From Clavaria fumosa (lineage: Eukaryota; Basidiomycota; Agaricomycetes; Agaricales; Clavariaceae): a DNA stretch of 64,000 bases. Every line of letters begins with the position of its first letter. Positions within the stretch are counted from its first letter, which is position 1. The DNA is taken from NCBI GenBank assembly GCA_951802425.1, contig OX637800.1:806001-870000 (forward strand), in the 5' to 3' direction. A program made the translations under genes and the position numbers. The notes under the pieces were generated by a model, which worked only from the letters and a program-made list of their open reading frames with translations, was not told the origin of the DNA and did not search any database. Below are positions 41,618-52,446 of this stretch, piece after piece.

Positions 41618-42656
41618 ATGGCTGAATCTAGCTCAACGTAAGTCTACTTCCGCTGCCAGTGGTATTGTCATGTAGTAATTGCCTTTTTGCAGCGCTGTCG
41701 CGAACAAACAGGAGCCCGTGAAAGACAAGCAAACTCGAGCACGGAATGTGATCGTTTTCGGCGAGACAGGCGCTGGGAAGAGCTCTATCATCAACATGCT
41801 ACCGGGCGGAGGCAAGAGCACGGATGGAGGAAGCGCTCTTGTGTCTACTGGAGCCGCCGGAGCGACGTTCACCTCCGCGCAATACTTGAAGACGATCGAC
41901 GGGTTGACTTTCACAATATTCGACACTGCTGGCCTAAACGAGGCCGTCAAGGGGTCGGTCAAACCGTCACAGGCCATTGAACAGCTGTACAAACTCATCC
42001 ATGAGTTAGAAGACGGCATATCCCTTCTTGTTTATGTCATGCGAGCACCCCGCTTGAAGTCCACGATGAAAAAGAATTACGAAATTTTCTATGACATATT
42101 CTGTCAACGAAGTGTCCCCATTGTGATTATCATCACGGGACTGGAGGTCGTGGGCGACGTGGAGAAATGGTGGGCGAACAACGAGCAGGTCCTTCGCAAT
42201 AACGAGATGTCTTTCGACGGCCATGCTTGTATCACCGCCACTCAGGGAAGAGAGCTCCAGAGTGGAGAGCATGTGTACGACGACGAATACCGTACCTCGA
42301 AAGAAGACTTAAAAAAGTTAATCTATCAATTCCGTGATGCCACGCCGTGGACGGTGCCATCAAAGACCTGGATCGAAGACATGGTCATACGGGTCCATAT
42401 CATTCTTGCCGATTTGCTCGGGCTCGATTCCAAAGCCGCTGCACGAGACCTACGGTTTGCCCTCCAGACCTACGGTGGTTTATCAAGAAAGGAGGCGGCC
42501 AGTCGCGCCAAATCTTTGGAGAAGACAATGTCCAGACAACCGGAAACCCGTAATAGGTCAGAACTATGCTCTTTTTACTCTCATATTTGTTGATGTTCAA
42601 TCTCTAGTGCCATTCAAAGGAGTCTGAAGAGATTTCGCAACTTCACATCTACTTGA
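41618..42656 (+). CDS. P-loop GTPase, three exons
   Basis: Exons 41618-41637, 41693-42556 and 42608-42656 (310 aa). The 20-nt first exon (MAESSST, phase 2) and the intron position are shared with the GTPase at 48165-49089 and the fragment at 52291. G1 GETGAGKSSIINM, G3 DTAGL and the family motif IVIIITGLEVVGDVEKWW are intact. The tail is complete (LDSKAAARDLRFALQTYGGLSRKEA). The last exon (AIQRSLKRF...) starts with the same Ala-Ile-Gln as the last exon of the Crinkler-GTPase gene, which supports it. Without that splice the frame ends at 42593. Confidence 0.82.
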
Positions 42657-42997
42657 TCATATCTGAACTCCCGAAAGGCAGGATGGATTTTCTTCTAAGA
42701 GTGTTTGTGCGGATCAATCTTCATCCCTCACATTGTCATTCTGCCTTGCAACTTGAGTGCTTTGATATTTATATGAGAGACGTCCCATTAGTGTGCTACA
42801 CCGCGCATTTTATTTTGCGGATTCGAAGTCATCACAAATTTATGTCTTTCCTCACCTCAATCGAGGAAGGAGTGCATCTCGTGTGGTATGACCAGTTCAG
42901 ATTCACGAAGGGAGTGTAGAACTGACTACTGATGACATTGTGACCCGTCCCAAGAAATCGCACCGCCCACCCATTGTCATACCTTGATAATTGGCAA

Positions 42998-43846
42998 TCA
43001 ATGACATGAAGCAGTCAATCTACCCGAAGCTGGACACGATGACTTAGAGATGCTCACCTTCCCTAGAGAACTAGCAAGAGAGGCTGCCTCCCCCTTCGAC
43101 AAGCCTCCATAGGTTTGAAGGGCGAAACGCAGATCTCGGGCAGCGGTTTTAGAATCGAGGTGGAACATTTCGGCGAGAATTACGTGAACCCGTACGACCA
43201 TGTTGTCGATCCAAGTCTTCGACGACATCCTCCATGGCTCGGTATTGTGGAATTGATAAATGAGATTTTCTACTTTCCCTTTTGATGCGGCGTATTCTTG
43301 GCCGTAGACGTACTGGCCGTTTGCGAGTTGTTTTCCCAGGATGGACGTGATGCAAGCATGATTTTTGAAAGTCATCTCGTTCGTTTGAAAAGCGGGCTCA
43401 TTTTCTTTCCACCACTCCTCCATATTGTCCACTACCTCAAGTCCGGTGACGACAATCACAATCGGGACTTTTCTTTCGCAAAACACGTCGTAGAATAATT
43501 CATAGTTCTTCTTCGTGGTGGACTTCAAGCGTGGTGCTCGCATGACGTATACAAGTAGGGAAATGCCGTCGTCTCTCAGCTCATGAACGAGTTTGTATAG
43601 TTGCTCAATGGCTCGTGATGGTGGAACAGATCCATGAATGGTTTCATTAAGGCCAGCCGTGTCGAACATCGCGAAGGTCGACCCGCGTATCGTCTTGAGA
43701 TATCGTGCGGAGGCGAACGTCATTCCGACTAAATTCATGGAGACAGGAGCCTGCGTCCCGCCCTCTAGCATGTTGATGACAGAGCTTTTTCCTGCGCCTG
43801 TCTCGCCGAAGACGATCACATTCCGAACTCTGTTTTCTGCAGACAT
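42998..43846 (-). CDS. P-loop GTPase, close paralogue of the Crinkler-GTPase domain
   Basis: The ATG at 43846 gives MSAENRVRNVIVFGE (282 aa without 3' splicing). G1 GETGAGKSSVINM, G3 DTAGL and the family motif IVIVVTGLEVVDNMEEWW are intact, and the tail is LDSKTAARDLRFALQTYGGLSKGEA. A GTGAGC donor at the end of LGK suggests a short 3' intron as in the paralogues. Upstream sequence matches the linker introns and exons of the gene at 49742-51644 (GTAAGTACATTG, CTTTGCATTTTGCCC, CAACGTGAGTCCGCTTTCGTTGCGAGC), but the linker start codon and Crinkler exons are absent. The 3' flank (42870-42920) also matches that of the fusion gene (51655-51712). So this looks like a header-less sister copy. Confidence 0.78.
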   Translation of the reverse strand: MSAENRVRNVIVFGETGAGKSSVINMLEGGTQAPVSMNLVGMTFASARYLKTIRGSTFAMFDTAGLNETIHGSVPPSRAIEQLYKLVHELRDDGISLLVYVMRAPRLKSTTKKNYELFYDVFCERKVPIVIVVTGLEVVDNMEEWWKENEPAFQTNEMTFKNHACITSILGKQLANGQYVYGQEYAASKGKVENLIYQFHNTEPWRMSSKTWIDNMVVRVHVILAEMFHLDSKTAARDLRFALQTYGGLSKGEAASLASSLGKVSISKSSCPASGRLTASCH

Positions 43847-44663
43847 GTCTTGGATCGACTGTGCCACCCAGTCAATAGTTCCTCTATTATGACACAGCTC
43901 GCAACGAAAGCGGACTCACGTTGAGGTATGTGCGCCAATCGAAGAAGCGGGACTGCAGGGCAAAATGCAAAGAGTGATGAGCCTTGCAGCAGAGGCGGGA
44001 CGCTCAATGTACTTACGCGAATAATTGGCGCTCTTTGGTGGAAGGGGAAGATATACGTAAACGTCGCTTTCAAGTCGAAAGAGTGGAGACGCCAGTCGCA
44101 CGAGTCACCTGCAGTGAGCGCTTGGCATTTATCGATATTCAGGCTTGAAGCCCGTGGTAAGCATGGTCACTTCACATTCACTTCTGTAGATCAGGTCCAT
44201 CACAGGCAGTCATTTCTGCCAAGCCTCGCGGTTGTCGTCCCTCCTAGGTGATTTTGACTTGATGTTGGCCACGTGTACCGCAGATCGAGCCGCAGGCAAG
44301 GCGAAGGCAGTGCCCATACGGGGCACGAACTAGATCGGAAACTTTGACATGACCCATACAGATAGCGACGGGTAACGAAAACGAAGGACTGGTGACCCGC
44401 CCATCGCTGAAAGACGATCAAGCCAATACCGGGCACTGGCTGCTGTCTGACTGCCTCATTGGGTTAATATAGTACTGCAGCTCGAATGAGGTTTGAATGT
44501 GCACAGAAATGAACGGTCGCCCGTCGCATTTGCGCCAGTAGACAAAGCCACAGACAATGTGGCCTTGCGTAAGGGCTTGGCCAACACGTCTAAGCCATGC
44601 GAATGACACGAGTTCAACACATTTGCTTACCCTCAACCAAGAGACAACTCACACAATTGCCCA

Positions 44664-46136
44664 ATGTTCAGCGTACTCACTATGGTCGGAGCCGTCCACG
44701 GCTTACCCATCCCGGCCATCAGTTTCGGGCTACCTCGCCGGATCGATGTAGTCGCAAACCAAGGCACATCCTGCAACGATCTCCATCAATGCAGGACGCT
44801 CCGGAGCATCGTCTGGAGTTGTGTCGCAGTGGTTCTTTCATGTACCTGGAACTCTATGCATCCCAATATTCCCGGTCCATACGAGAAGTGGCATAGAATC
44901 GCACTACGTCGGGTCGGATTAATGACGGCTGCATTGATCGCTCCAGAGTTTGTGGTGGTGTGGGCAATGCGACAGCGGATCGTTGCTCGGAGACTGGAAG
45001 AAGAATATCAGGGTGAGAATGCCTATTACAAGGCGGCTATATGTCCCCGTATTCAAATATTACTAGCTCGGAAGTGGACGAAGGCTCACGGCTTTTTCGC
45101 CATTATGGGAGGCTTTGTGCTCTATGACGGCAATAAACTCGAAAAGACGTTATTACCACACGACCTCGCTGATCTTTCAGCTCGCGGTGAGATCGACTTC
45201 CCAGAGGTCAGCGAAGAAGAGGTGAATATAAGAAGCGAAGGAGACCTCGTCTCGAAAGGGCTCGTAATCCTGCAAACAGGATGGTTTTTGATCCAATCCA
45301 TTGCGCGTCTCGCCGAAGGCCTCCTGATTACGGAACTCGAAGTAGTGACATTCGCATTCGCAATCCTCAATATCGCCATATACCGAATGTGGTGGGAAAA
45401 ACCTCAGAATGTGGGATCCGCTTTATGTGTACGTGTCCTGCGCAACAAGATGACGGTTACGGATGAGGCCGGAGATGGCGACAGAGACAGACGGGGCGGG
45501 TCCGAGAGCTTGGAGGCCAAAATAGCTGCCAGGAACTCTCACGAAGTCGAACGCGGCATGGTGGCAACGGTTGTACACAAAGTGCAGCGTGCTGTCGACA
45601 AGTATGGGTGGGGCTGCTTTTTCCTGTGGGCACAACCGTTTGCAGCACTTGGAGGTGTGAGTAGTGCGGCAGAGAATTACAACTCTGTCGAGAAGAGAGT
45701 CGACACTTTCTACGCGGGCGCGACCGACGATGGCGAAGACAAACGTGTCCTTTTCGCTGCGGTTGTGGTCGCGACGATCTTTGGAGGCTTTCATCTTGTG
45801 GCTTGGTCGTCCATGATGTTCCCGTCCGACGCAGAAAAATTCCTTTGGCGCTTTTCTTCAATTGTCATTACATCCTTGCCAGTCGTTGTATGGGCCTTGG
45901 GAGTCCTCCTCAGCCTGTTGGAGAAGTCGCAACACTTGTCGTCGCCTCAGTCGCTACCAAAGGAACTGCTGTCGGTATTGACACTGTTGATCGTACTCGT
46001 CGTTCTCGTTTTACTATCGACATTGTATGCTCTCTGCCGAGTCTCTCTGCTTGTTCTGCCTCTCCTGTCTCTCAGATCAGCCCCTTCGCAGGCCTACATG
46101 ACTGTGCGTTGGACAATGCTCATCCCACATTTGTAG
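44664..46136 (+). CDS. Large predicted multi-pass membrane protein, fungal family of unknown function
   Basis: A single exon of 490 aa. The N-terminus (MFSVLTMVGAVHGLPIPA) is signal-peptide-like. The segment SCTWNSMHPNIPGP...WHRIALRRVGLMTAALIAPEFVVVWAMRQ and the motif WTKAHGFFAIMGGF are typical of a widespread fungal membrane protein family that I know only as hypothetical. Further hydrophobic segments occur near residues 195-250, 355-375, 385-405 and 420-465. The family ends in W-x-x-IPHL or similar, as here, so the protein is complete. It is unrelated to the GTPases around it; any functional link is unproven. Confidence 0.75.
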   Translation: MFSVLTMVGAVHGLPIPAISFGLPRRIDVVANQGTSCNDLHQCRTLRSIVWSCVAVVLSCTWNSMHPNIPGPYEKWHRIALRRVGLMTAALIAPEFVVVWAMRQRIVARRLEEEYQGENAYYKAAICPRIQILLARKWTKAHGFFAIMGGFVLYDGNKLEKTLLPHDLADLSARGEIDFPEVSEEEVNIRSEGDLVSKGLVILQTGWFLIQSIARLAEGLLITELEVVTFAFAILNIAIYRMWWEKPQNVGSALCVRVLRNKMTVTDEAGDGDRDRRGGSESLEAKIAARNSHEVERGMVATVVHKVQRAVDKYGWGCFFLWAQPFAALGGVSSAAENYNSVEKRVDTFYAGATDDGEDKRVLFAAVVVATIFGGFHLVAWSSMMFPSDAEKFLWRFSSIVITSLPVVVWALGVLLSLLEKSQHLSSPQSLPKELLSVLTLLIVLVVLVLLSTLYALCRVSLLVLPLLSLRSAPSQAYMTVRWTMLIPHL

Positions 46137-47224
46137 TCTACGAATACTCTTACTACGCCCGCTCTCTTCAAGCTATTATTATTTCTGTAACGATAACAGG
46201 ATCATGACCCCGCAAACAACTGTTCATATGCTACAAGTTGGTGAAGAGATTCGTTTCCCGAGACGCGCTTTTGCTAGGACGCACTTTTGCTCTGCCCCGC
46301 TTTTTGATATGCGTAGACGACCCTCGAGAAGCTTGGCTGGCTGTCATGGTCTAGGTTCAAATTACTGCTGTCGGTGACGACGACCTCCAGCCGACGGGTT
46401 CATCCTTCGCCTCCATATGGTAGGTAGCGTTCCGCATATGGCAAGTGGCCATCGTAAAAATTTCGCTGCAATCTCTAGTCGTTTATTGAAAACAGTCTTG
46501 GCCATCTTGGGGAGATTCTCAGCCTTCTAGGCATTCGCATTTTCAAATCTTCACAGTTACCTCGTCCTGAATTGGGGGCGAGAGCACGCCCTCGAAAGAC
46601 GGCGACGCGCTCACGCGGGGGGACTGCATTGGGCTGTCCGGTTACGCACCAGACCAGAGGAGAGATCTTTGTTGATTCCGCGGCACATATGGCAGAGGCA
46701 GCGAACTACGCTCTGAATCGCTGGGATGCAGGGGTTAGGTCCGCGCCAAATGTAGAAATCTACAAGCGGTTCTCATCCCCAATTTTGGGCGGGCGTGAAT
46801 CGCCCCAACCGACCCACTATGCTCCATGAGAACGAAGGAATAGGTAGTTGCACTCTACACAGTATCACTGAGATATATTTCGCCGCTTCAGATCGAAACG
46901 GATTACAGTACTATGAGAAGCAAAATGTACGGTCGTTGGTATTCGCACTTGTAGTTATACAACCCAGCCCTTTGGCATAATCACAAGGCACGCGAACACA
47001 TGAGTTGCAATGTACTCAGCTACAATAGTATCCATGTGATGAATGAAGGAAAATTTAGCAGATCCATCGCGTCTGGTTTTGGATGACGTCGAGCAGAACC
47101 GAGACACTGCGACTGAAGATTGCAATCTCTAGGACTCTAAGTAGCCCCTTCAATTCCAACGTTTGATACTGGTGATTTATGTGGGGAATGAGGAACGAGC
47201 ATCTGGCAGGAGAACGCGGGGGCT
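46137..47224. other. Intergenic region, no gene recognised
   Basis: Only short frames (for example 46572-46829 plus) without known motifs. Confidence 0.4.
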
Positions 47225-48016
47225 CTACATGATACTGGTCACTGGCGCCTTCTCCAGCCATTTAGCGCGAAGGGTTGCCTCTTTCTTCGACAAGCCTCCA
47301 TAGGTTTGGAGGGCGAAACGCAGATCTCGGGCGGTAGTCTTGGAATCCAATTTTGTCCATGGTTTGGTGTTGTGGAATCGGTGGATGAGTTCCTCTATCT
47401 TTTCCCTTGAGGAGCGGTATTCTTGCTCGAACAGGTACTCTCCATTCCGAAATTTTCCTCGAGTGGACGTGATGCAAGCATAACCCTTGAAAAACATTTT
47501 GTTAGAGCGTAGTTCACCCTCATATCTTATCCACCAATCCTCCATATTGTCTTCACTCTCCAGTCCAGTGATGACAATCACGATCGGGACTCTCCCCTCG
47601 CAAAATACATCGTGGAACAACTCGTAGTTCTTCCGTGCGATGGATTTTAAGTGGGGAGCTCGCATGACGTATACGAGTAGGGATATTCCGTCTTTCAAAT
47701 CACGGACGAGCTTGTATAACAGTTCGATAGCCTGCGACGGTGGGACCGATCCATGGGTAGACTCATTCAGGGCAGCTGTTTCAAATATTTCGAAAGGTAC
47801 CTGGCGAACCGTCCTTGCGTAGTGCGTGTAGGCGAACGTCGCTCCAGCCCCCTCACTTGTGACAAGAGCATTTTCCCTGCCTGTATTCTCTAACATATTG
47901 ATGACAGAGCTTTTGCCTGCACCTGTCTCGCCGAAAACAATCATGTTCCGTGCTTGAGCATGGCTGTCTCCCATAGGCTCAGATCGGATCGGCGCAGGCC
48001 TACGAATAAAGCTCAT
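47225..48016 (-). pseudogene. Decayed P-loop GTPase paralogue
   Basis: The frame is open for 263 aa, but the family features are damaged. G1 GETGAGKSSVINM is kept; G3 DTAGL has become ETAAL; about 24 residues of the tail (between PWTK and LDSKTTARDLRF) are deleted. The 5' exon seen in paralogues has lost its ATG: the sequence at about 48040-48090 aligns with the first exon and intron of the 49089 gene, and translation would have to start inside the former intron (MSFIRRP). It could still be expressed as a short protein, but GTP hydrolysis is doubtful. Confidence 0.65.
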
Positions 48017-48164
48017 GAATGATAATACCGCCTACAGTGAAAGTGGACTTGCGATGGCGTAGCTAAGACCACGGAAGGTGTAACAGCCCGACTTAAAAGT
48101 AAAAGGTAATGAATTGGGCATTAAGAGTAAGGAAAGAGCCGACATAGGGCGCAATAACAGGGTC

Positions 48165-49089
48165 TCACCTGATGCTGTGCTCCAACCGCCTGGAAATTGT
48201 CCTCTCCAGCGACATAGCGCGAAGGGCCGCCTCCTCCTTCGACAGGCCGCCATACCTTTGGAGGGCGTAGCGCAGATCTCGGGCGGCAGCTTTAGAATCG
48301 AGGTGGAGCATTTCGGCGAGAATTACATAGACATGTATGACCATGTTGTTGATCCAGGTTTTCGACGGCATCCTCCATGGCTCGGCATCACGGAACTGAT
48401 AGATGAGGTCCTCTACCTTTCTTTTCGATGCATGGTATTCTTGCTCGTACACATGTTTCCCGGCCTGAGATAGCTTTCCCTGAGTAGAAGTGATACAAGC
48501 ATGACCTTTGAAAAGCATCTTGTTAGAGCGAAACAAGTGCTCATTTTCTGTCCACCATTCCTCCATGTTCTGTCTGTACTCCAATCCGGTGATGACAATC
48601 ACGATGGGGACTCTTCCTTCGCAAAACGAGTCCGAAAAAATCTCGTAGTTCTTCTGCGTAGTGGACTTCAAGCGGGGTGCTCGCATGACGTACATGAGGA
48701 GAGTGATACCGTCTTCTAGCTCATGAATGAGTTTGTATAGTTGTTCGATGGCTTGTGATGGCGGAACTGATCCTTGAACGGTTTCATTTAGGCCAGCCGT
48801 GTCGAATATTGTAAAACCCAACTCGCGTATCGTTTTTGGGTACCGTGCATATGCAAATGTCACTCCGGCCGCCCCATCGGATACGGTAGCATCCCCCCCG
48901 CCCTGTAGCATGTTGATGACGGAACTCTTTCCGGCACCTGTCTCGCCGAAGACGATCACATTCCGTGCTCGAGCTTGGGCATCTTCTGTAGACTCGCATT
49001 GGTTCGAAGCAGCGCTGTAAAAATGCGATTACTATATGATAATACCGCTTACAGCACAAGTTGACTCACGTTAAGCTAGATGGAGCCAT
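48165..49089 (-). CDS. P-loop GTPase, two exons
   Basis: Exons 49089-49070 and 49014-48165 (289 aa) with a 55-nt intron. The first exon MAPSSLT (phase 2) matches MAESSST of the gene at 41618. G1 GETGAGKSSVINM, G3 DTAGL and the family motif IVIVITGLEYRQNMEEWW are complete, and the tail is LDSKAAARDLRYALQRYGGLSKEEA. The 3' end after ISRRLEHSI has a GTGAGA donor-like site, so a further 3' exon is possible. Divergently placed to the Crinkler-GTPase gene, with about 650 bp between the two starts. Confidence 0.82.
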
Positions 49090-49741
49090 CGGATATTGGA
49101 CTAACGGCAAGGTGAAAGCAGGGTTTAAGCTAACGCGATTGGTGCCCAGGGAAAACGAGTCGTTTTTGGTGTGAAAGAATCGGGACGCCAGGCGCAGTTC
49201 GGCCGCTTGATGCGAGCGTGAATTTAACGATTTTCGAGCTTAAAGCACAAATTTTCTGTAGTGGTACACAAGTTAGTCATTTCACATTTGCTTCCCGGAC
49301 TAGCTCACAGAGACGCCACCACATGCAAAAAATGTGGCTTCCATGGGCCAGGGTCCAAATCAATAAAGCACATTGATACGAGCAGCGATGTCTACAGTCA
49401 AGCCTCGCGGCCTTGTGCCCTCACCCGCATGAACCAGCGTGATGCCTCATTTTCACGCGGCCTCATTGCGGGCAAAGTCCCTTGGAATCGCATGCAAGGA
49501 TGGCTTGCAAGATGTTGACTTTGAACGGTAGCCTGTGTTCTGGTGGCGAAAGGGAAGAATCGCAAAGCTTCTGCAAAATGCACAGTCGATTTTCCAATGG
49601 TAATAACGCATATTTTCATACTGCATTGGGTGTGGATAGGATCACAAAACTCCTTCCTGTGTACCCCTTTCTGTGTATAATTGCTGCATCGAATGGACGC
49701 CTCCAAATCTAACACATTCCGGTCCAACTGCACCGTCTATC
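49090..49741. promoter_or_regulatory. Shared divergent upstream region of two GTPase genes
   Basis: About 650 bp separate the minus-strand GTPase and the plus-strand Crinkler-GTPase gene. It contains CCACAT-N7-ATGTGG (49319-49337). The half 49262-49600 is duplicated in direct orientation at 52440-52770, and the half 49110-49220 is duplicated in inverted orientation at 52130-52260. It probably serves as a bidirectional promoter. Confidence 0.55.
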
Positions 49742-51644
49742 ATGTCCAATTCTGCGCACAATCCTGGATTTCGCCTGTGGTGTCTCGTTGACGGGGAGTC
49801 TACGCCATTCAAAGTTGCGCCGCCTGCCAACGCCGATGTTGACGATTTGAAGGATTTCATCAGGGAGAAGAGAGTTGACATTCCCGCAAAGGATCTAGTG
49901 CTTTGGAAGGTGAGTCATTGATATAAACTCTAAACGCCAACACTCATTCCTCTGTGGTAGCCCAAACAATCTATACTTCTTAAACCATCACGCACTCTTG
50001 CCCAACGCATCCATCTACCTAGCGTCAAGTTATCAGACATTGCCGATGAGCTAGACGAGCCCTCAGAAAATGTCTCGGCTATCTTCTCAGAAAGCCTTGA
50101 AGGTTGTCTCCACATCATCGTGAGGGTACCCACCAGTGAGTGCGAATGGCTTGTCTTTCGTGCGTATGAGCAGAACTGACGTTATCGCCTCGTCTCGCTC
50201 GCCAACTTATTCATCGAATGATACTCCGTGTTCTCGCTTCATCCATCCGCCCTTTGCGGCCTCGCCTTTCATTTACCGACCCCGCCTCTCATTATCGCCT
50301 CATGTCTCCTTTTTTGGTTATTCCTCTTCGCCTGCATTATCTCACTTTTCGCTGCCGTTTTGCCTCGCTGTGGCCTCCCATCTTTCCCTCGTTTACACCT
50401 CATTGTCGCGTCGTGTTTCCTTTCCTCCACTCATCGTTAACGTTTTGCAGCCCCCTCTTCCCCACCAGAAAATGGCACCGATCGCTCGCGTAAGTATGTT
50501 GATCTCTCCGCTTTTGCCACCAACCCAACGCTCTTTGCATTTTGCCCCCTTTAGTCAGTCAACCTCCCACGTCCTCGATCAGTACGCCTGCTTCAACGTG
50601 CGTCCGCTTTCGTTGCGAGCCATGTTGTCATAAAGGAACTACATCTTTGTAGCACCGCATCGATTCGAGACGAGCCAGCCAACAACATCCAGGATCGAGT
50701 ACGGAATGTGATCGTCTTCGGCGAAACAGGCGCAGGAAAAAGCTCCGTCATCAACATGTTACACGGCGGAGAGGAGGCTCCTATCTCCATGAATTTGACC
50801 GGGGAGACGTTCGCTTCCGCACGATATCTTAAGACGATACGCGGGTCAACTTTCACAATATTCGACACGGCTGGCCTCAACGATACCGTTCATGCACTAG
50901 TTCCGCCACCACAAGCCATTGGACAACTTTACAAACTCATTCATGCACTGAAAGACAACGGTGTTTCCCTGCTTGTATACGTCATGCGAGCACCACGCTT
51001 GAAGTCTACCGCGCAGAAGAACTATGAATTGTTCTGGGACATATTTTGTGAGGGAAAAGTCCCAATTGTGATTATCGTCACCGGTCTGGAGGTTGTGGAC
51101 AACATGGAGGAGTGGTTGGAAGAAAACAAGGCTGACTTTCACCGTCACAACATGTTTTTCAAAGGTCATGCTTGCATCACGTCCATCAAGGGAAAAAAAC
51201 TCGGAAACGGCCGGCACGTCTACGAACAAGAATACCTCACATCGAAGAAAAAGGTAGAGGACCTCATCTATCAGTTCCGCGATACCGAGCCATGGAGGAT
51301 GCCATCGAAGACTTGGATTGACAAAATGGTCGCACGGGTTTACGTGTTTCTCGCCGAAACGCTCAACCTCGATTCCAAAATTGCTGCCCGAGATCTGCGT
51401 GTTGCCCTTCAAACCTACGGAGGCTTGTCGAAGCCAGAGGCGGCTTCTCTTGCAGATTCTCTGGAGAGGGTAAGCATCCTGGGTCACTTTGTTCAGCACC
51501 AGGTAGACTGACTGCTTCATGTTATTTATTCGCTCTGGTTTTTGTTGATGGTCGATTCCTAAGGCCATACAGGAGGTTCGGCATTTGAGCCAGGCTGTCC
51601 CGAGCGGTGCAACTTTGCAAGAGGGGCCACAATCTTTGCAGTAG
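49742..51644 (+). CDS. Crinkler (CRN) N-terminal header fused to a P-loop GTPase
   Basis: Six-exon model: 49742-49909, 49961-50135, 50451-50489, 50555-50597, 50653-51469 and 51564-51644 (440 aa). Exons 1-2 encode a Crinkler header (residues 1-114: FRLWCLVDGESTPFKV, DVDDLKDFIREKR, DLVLWK, LSDIADELDEPSENVSAIFSE, CLHIIVRVP). The first intron follows LWK. Exons 3-4 give a Ser/Pro/Thr linker (PSSPPENGTDRSLSQPPTSS). Exon 5 is the GTPase: GETGAGKSSVINM, DTAGL, IVIIVTGLEVVDNMEEWL and the LDSKIAARDLRVALQTYGGLSK tail. All five junctions are GT-AG and stay in phase. Crinkler headers are ubiquitin-like and occur on effector-like proteins of oomycetes and fungi with varied C-terminal domains. The 315-nt third intron is longer than the rest. 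If it were not spliced, a GTPase could start at 50472 using a GTATGT donor, so transcript evidence would decide. Confidence 0.75.
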
Positions 51645-52007
51645 TCAGTGCTCCGTGTACGCACTCCCTTTGTAAATCTGAACTGGTCATGCCACACGAG
51701 ATGCATCCCTTCCTTGGAAAAAATCAAACAAAATTTGTACCATTGTCAAGTGTTGTGCAATGCATGACTTGAGAGTGCGCAATACTGGTGCGTATCTCGT
51801 ATGAATATCATGGGCAGTTTGTGATGACTATTGCTAGGGCTTGTGCAACCACCCCGAGAGCTTGAGATCGCGAAAATTTACCAGCCAGATCAACAGCAGT
51901 CAGCTTTATGACTCACGTGTCGTGACCAGTTGTAGTAAAAGCGCTGGTTGGCCCATGACATCATTGAATGTGACGTGCTTACCTATGATATGAAACAGCC
52001 ACTTTGC
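51645..52007. other. 3' flank of the Crinkler-GTPase gene
   Basis: 51655-51712 matches the complement of 42870-42920, the 3' flank of the sister GTPase at 42998-43846. The rest shows no gene. Confidence 0.5.
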
Positions 52008-52115
52008 CAACTCGCGTATCGTCTTTATAGGTATCATGCGTATGCAAATGTCACTCCGGCCGCCCCATCGGATACAGCAGCATCCCCTCCGCCCTGTAGC
52101 ATGTCGATCAGAAAA
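52008..52115 (-). pseudogene. GTPase gene fragment (internal piece)
   Basis: About 100 bp match 48815-48915 of the neighbouring GTPase gene, coding for the segment between G1 and G3 (complement of CTCCGGCCGCCCCATCGGAT). Flanks on both sides differ, so it is a translocated scrap. Confidence 0.75.
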
Positions 52116-52290
52116 AATGTGCTCAGAGCTTGAAAATCGTTGCGGTAAATTCCTTGCGCTCACATCAAGCTGCCAAACGCTGCGCCTGGCGTCCCGATTT
52201 TTTCACACCGAAAACGACTCGTTTTCCCCGGGCACCAATCATCCCTTTCACGTCACGGCCCTCGCAGTTAGTCCAACCCCGACGTATTTG

Positions 52291-52446
52291 ATGGCTCCAT
52301 CTAGCCCAACGTGAGTCCACTTGCGCTGTAAGCGGTATTGACGTACAACAATCGCATTCTTGCAGCGCTGCTTCGAACCAACGCGAGTCTACAAAAGATG
52401 CGCAAGCTCGAGTACGGAATGTAATCGTCTTCGGAGAGACAAGTTA
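52291..52446 (+). pseudogene. Truncated 5' end of a GTPase gene
   Basis: Exon 1 MAPSSPT (52291-52310) has a GTGAGT donor. A CAG acceptor at 52364-52366 leads to exon 2, AASNQRESTKDAQARVRNVIVFGET, in the same phase as the genes at 41618 and 49089. At 52440 the sequence passes, through the shared bases ACAAGTTAGTC, into a copy of the 49262-49600 intergenic block and hits a stop just inside the P-loop. Promoter-like sequence upstream (52130-52290) is intact. Confidence 0.8.

Noticed and set aside
50472..50493. Independent GTPase start MAPIARV using a GTATGT donor
   Set aside because: It is in phase and cannot be excluded, but the better GTAAGT donor at 50490 also keeps phase and joins the upstream Crinkler exons, so I preferred the fusion.
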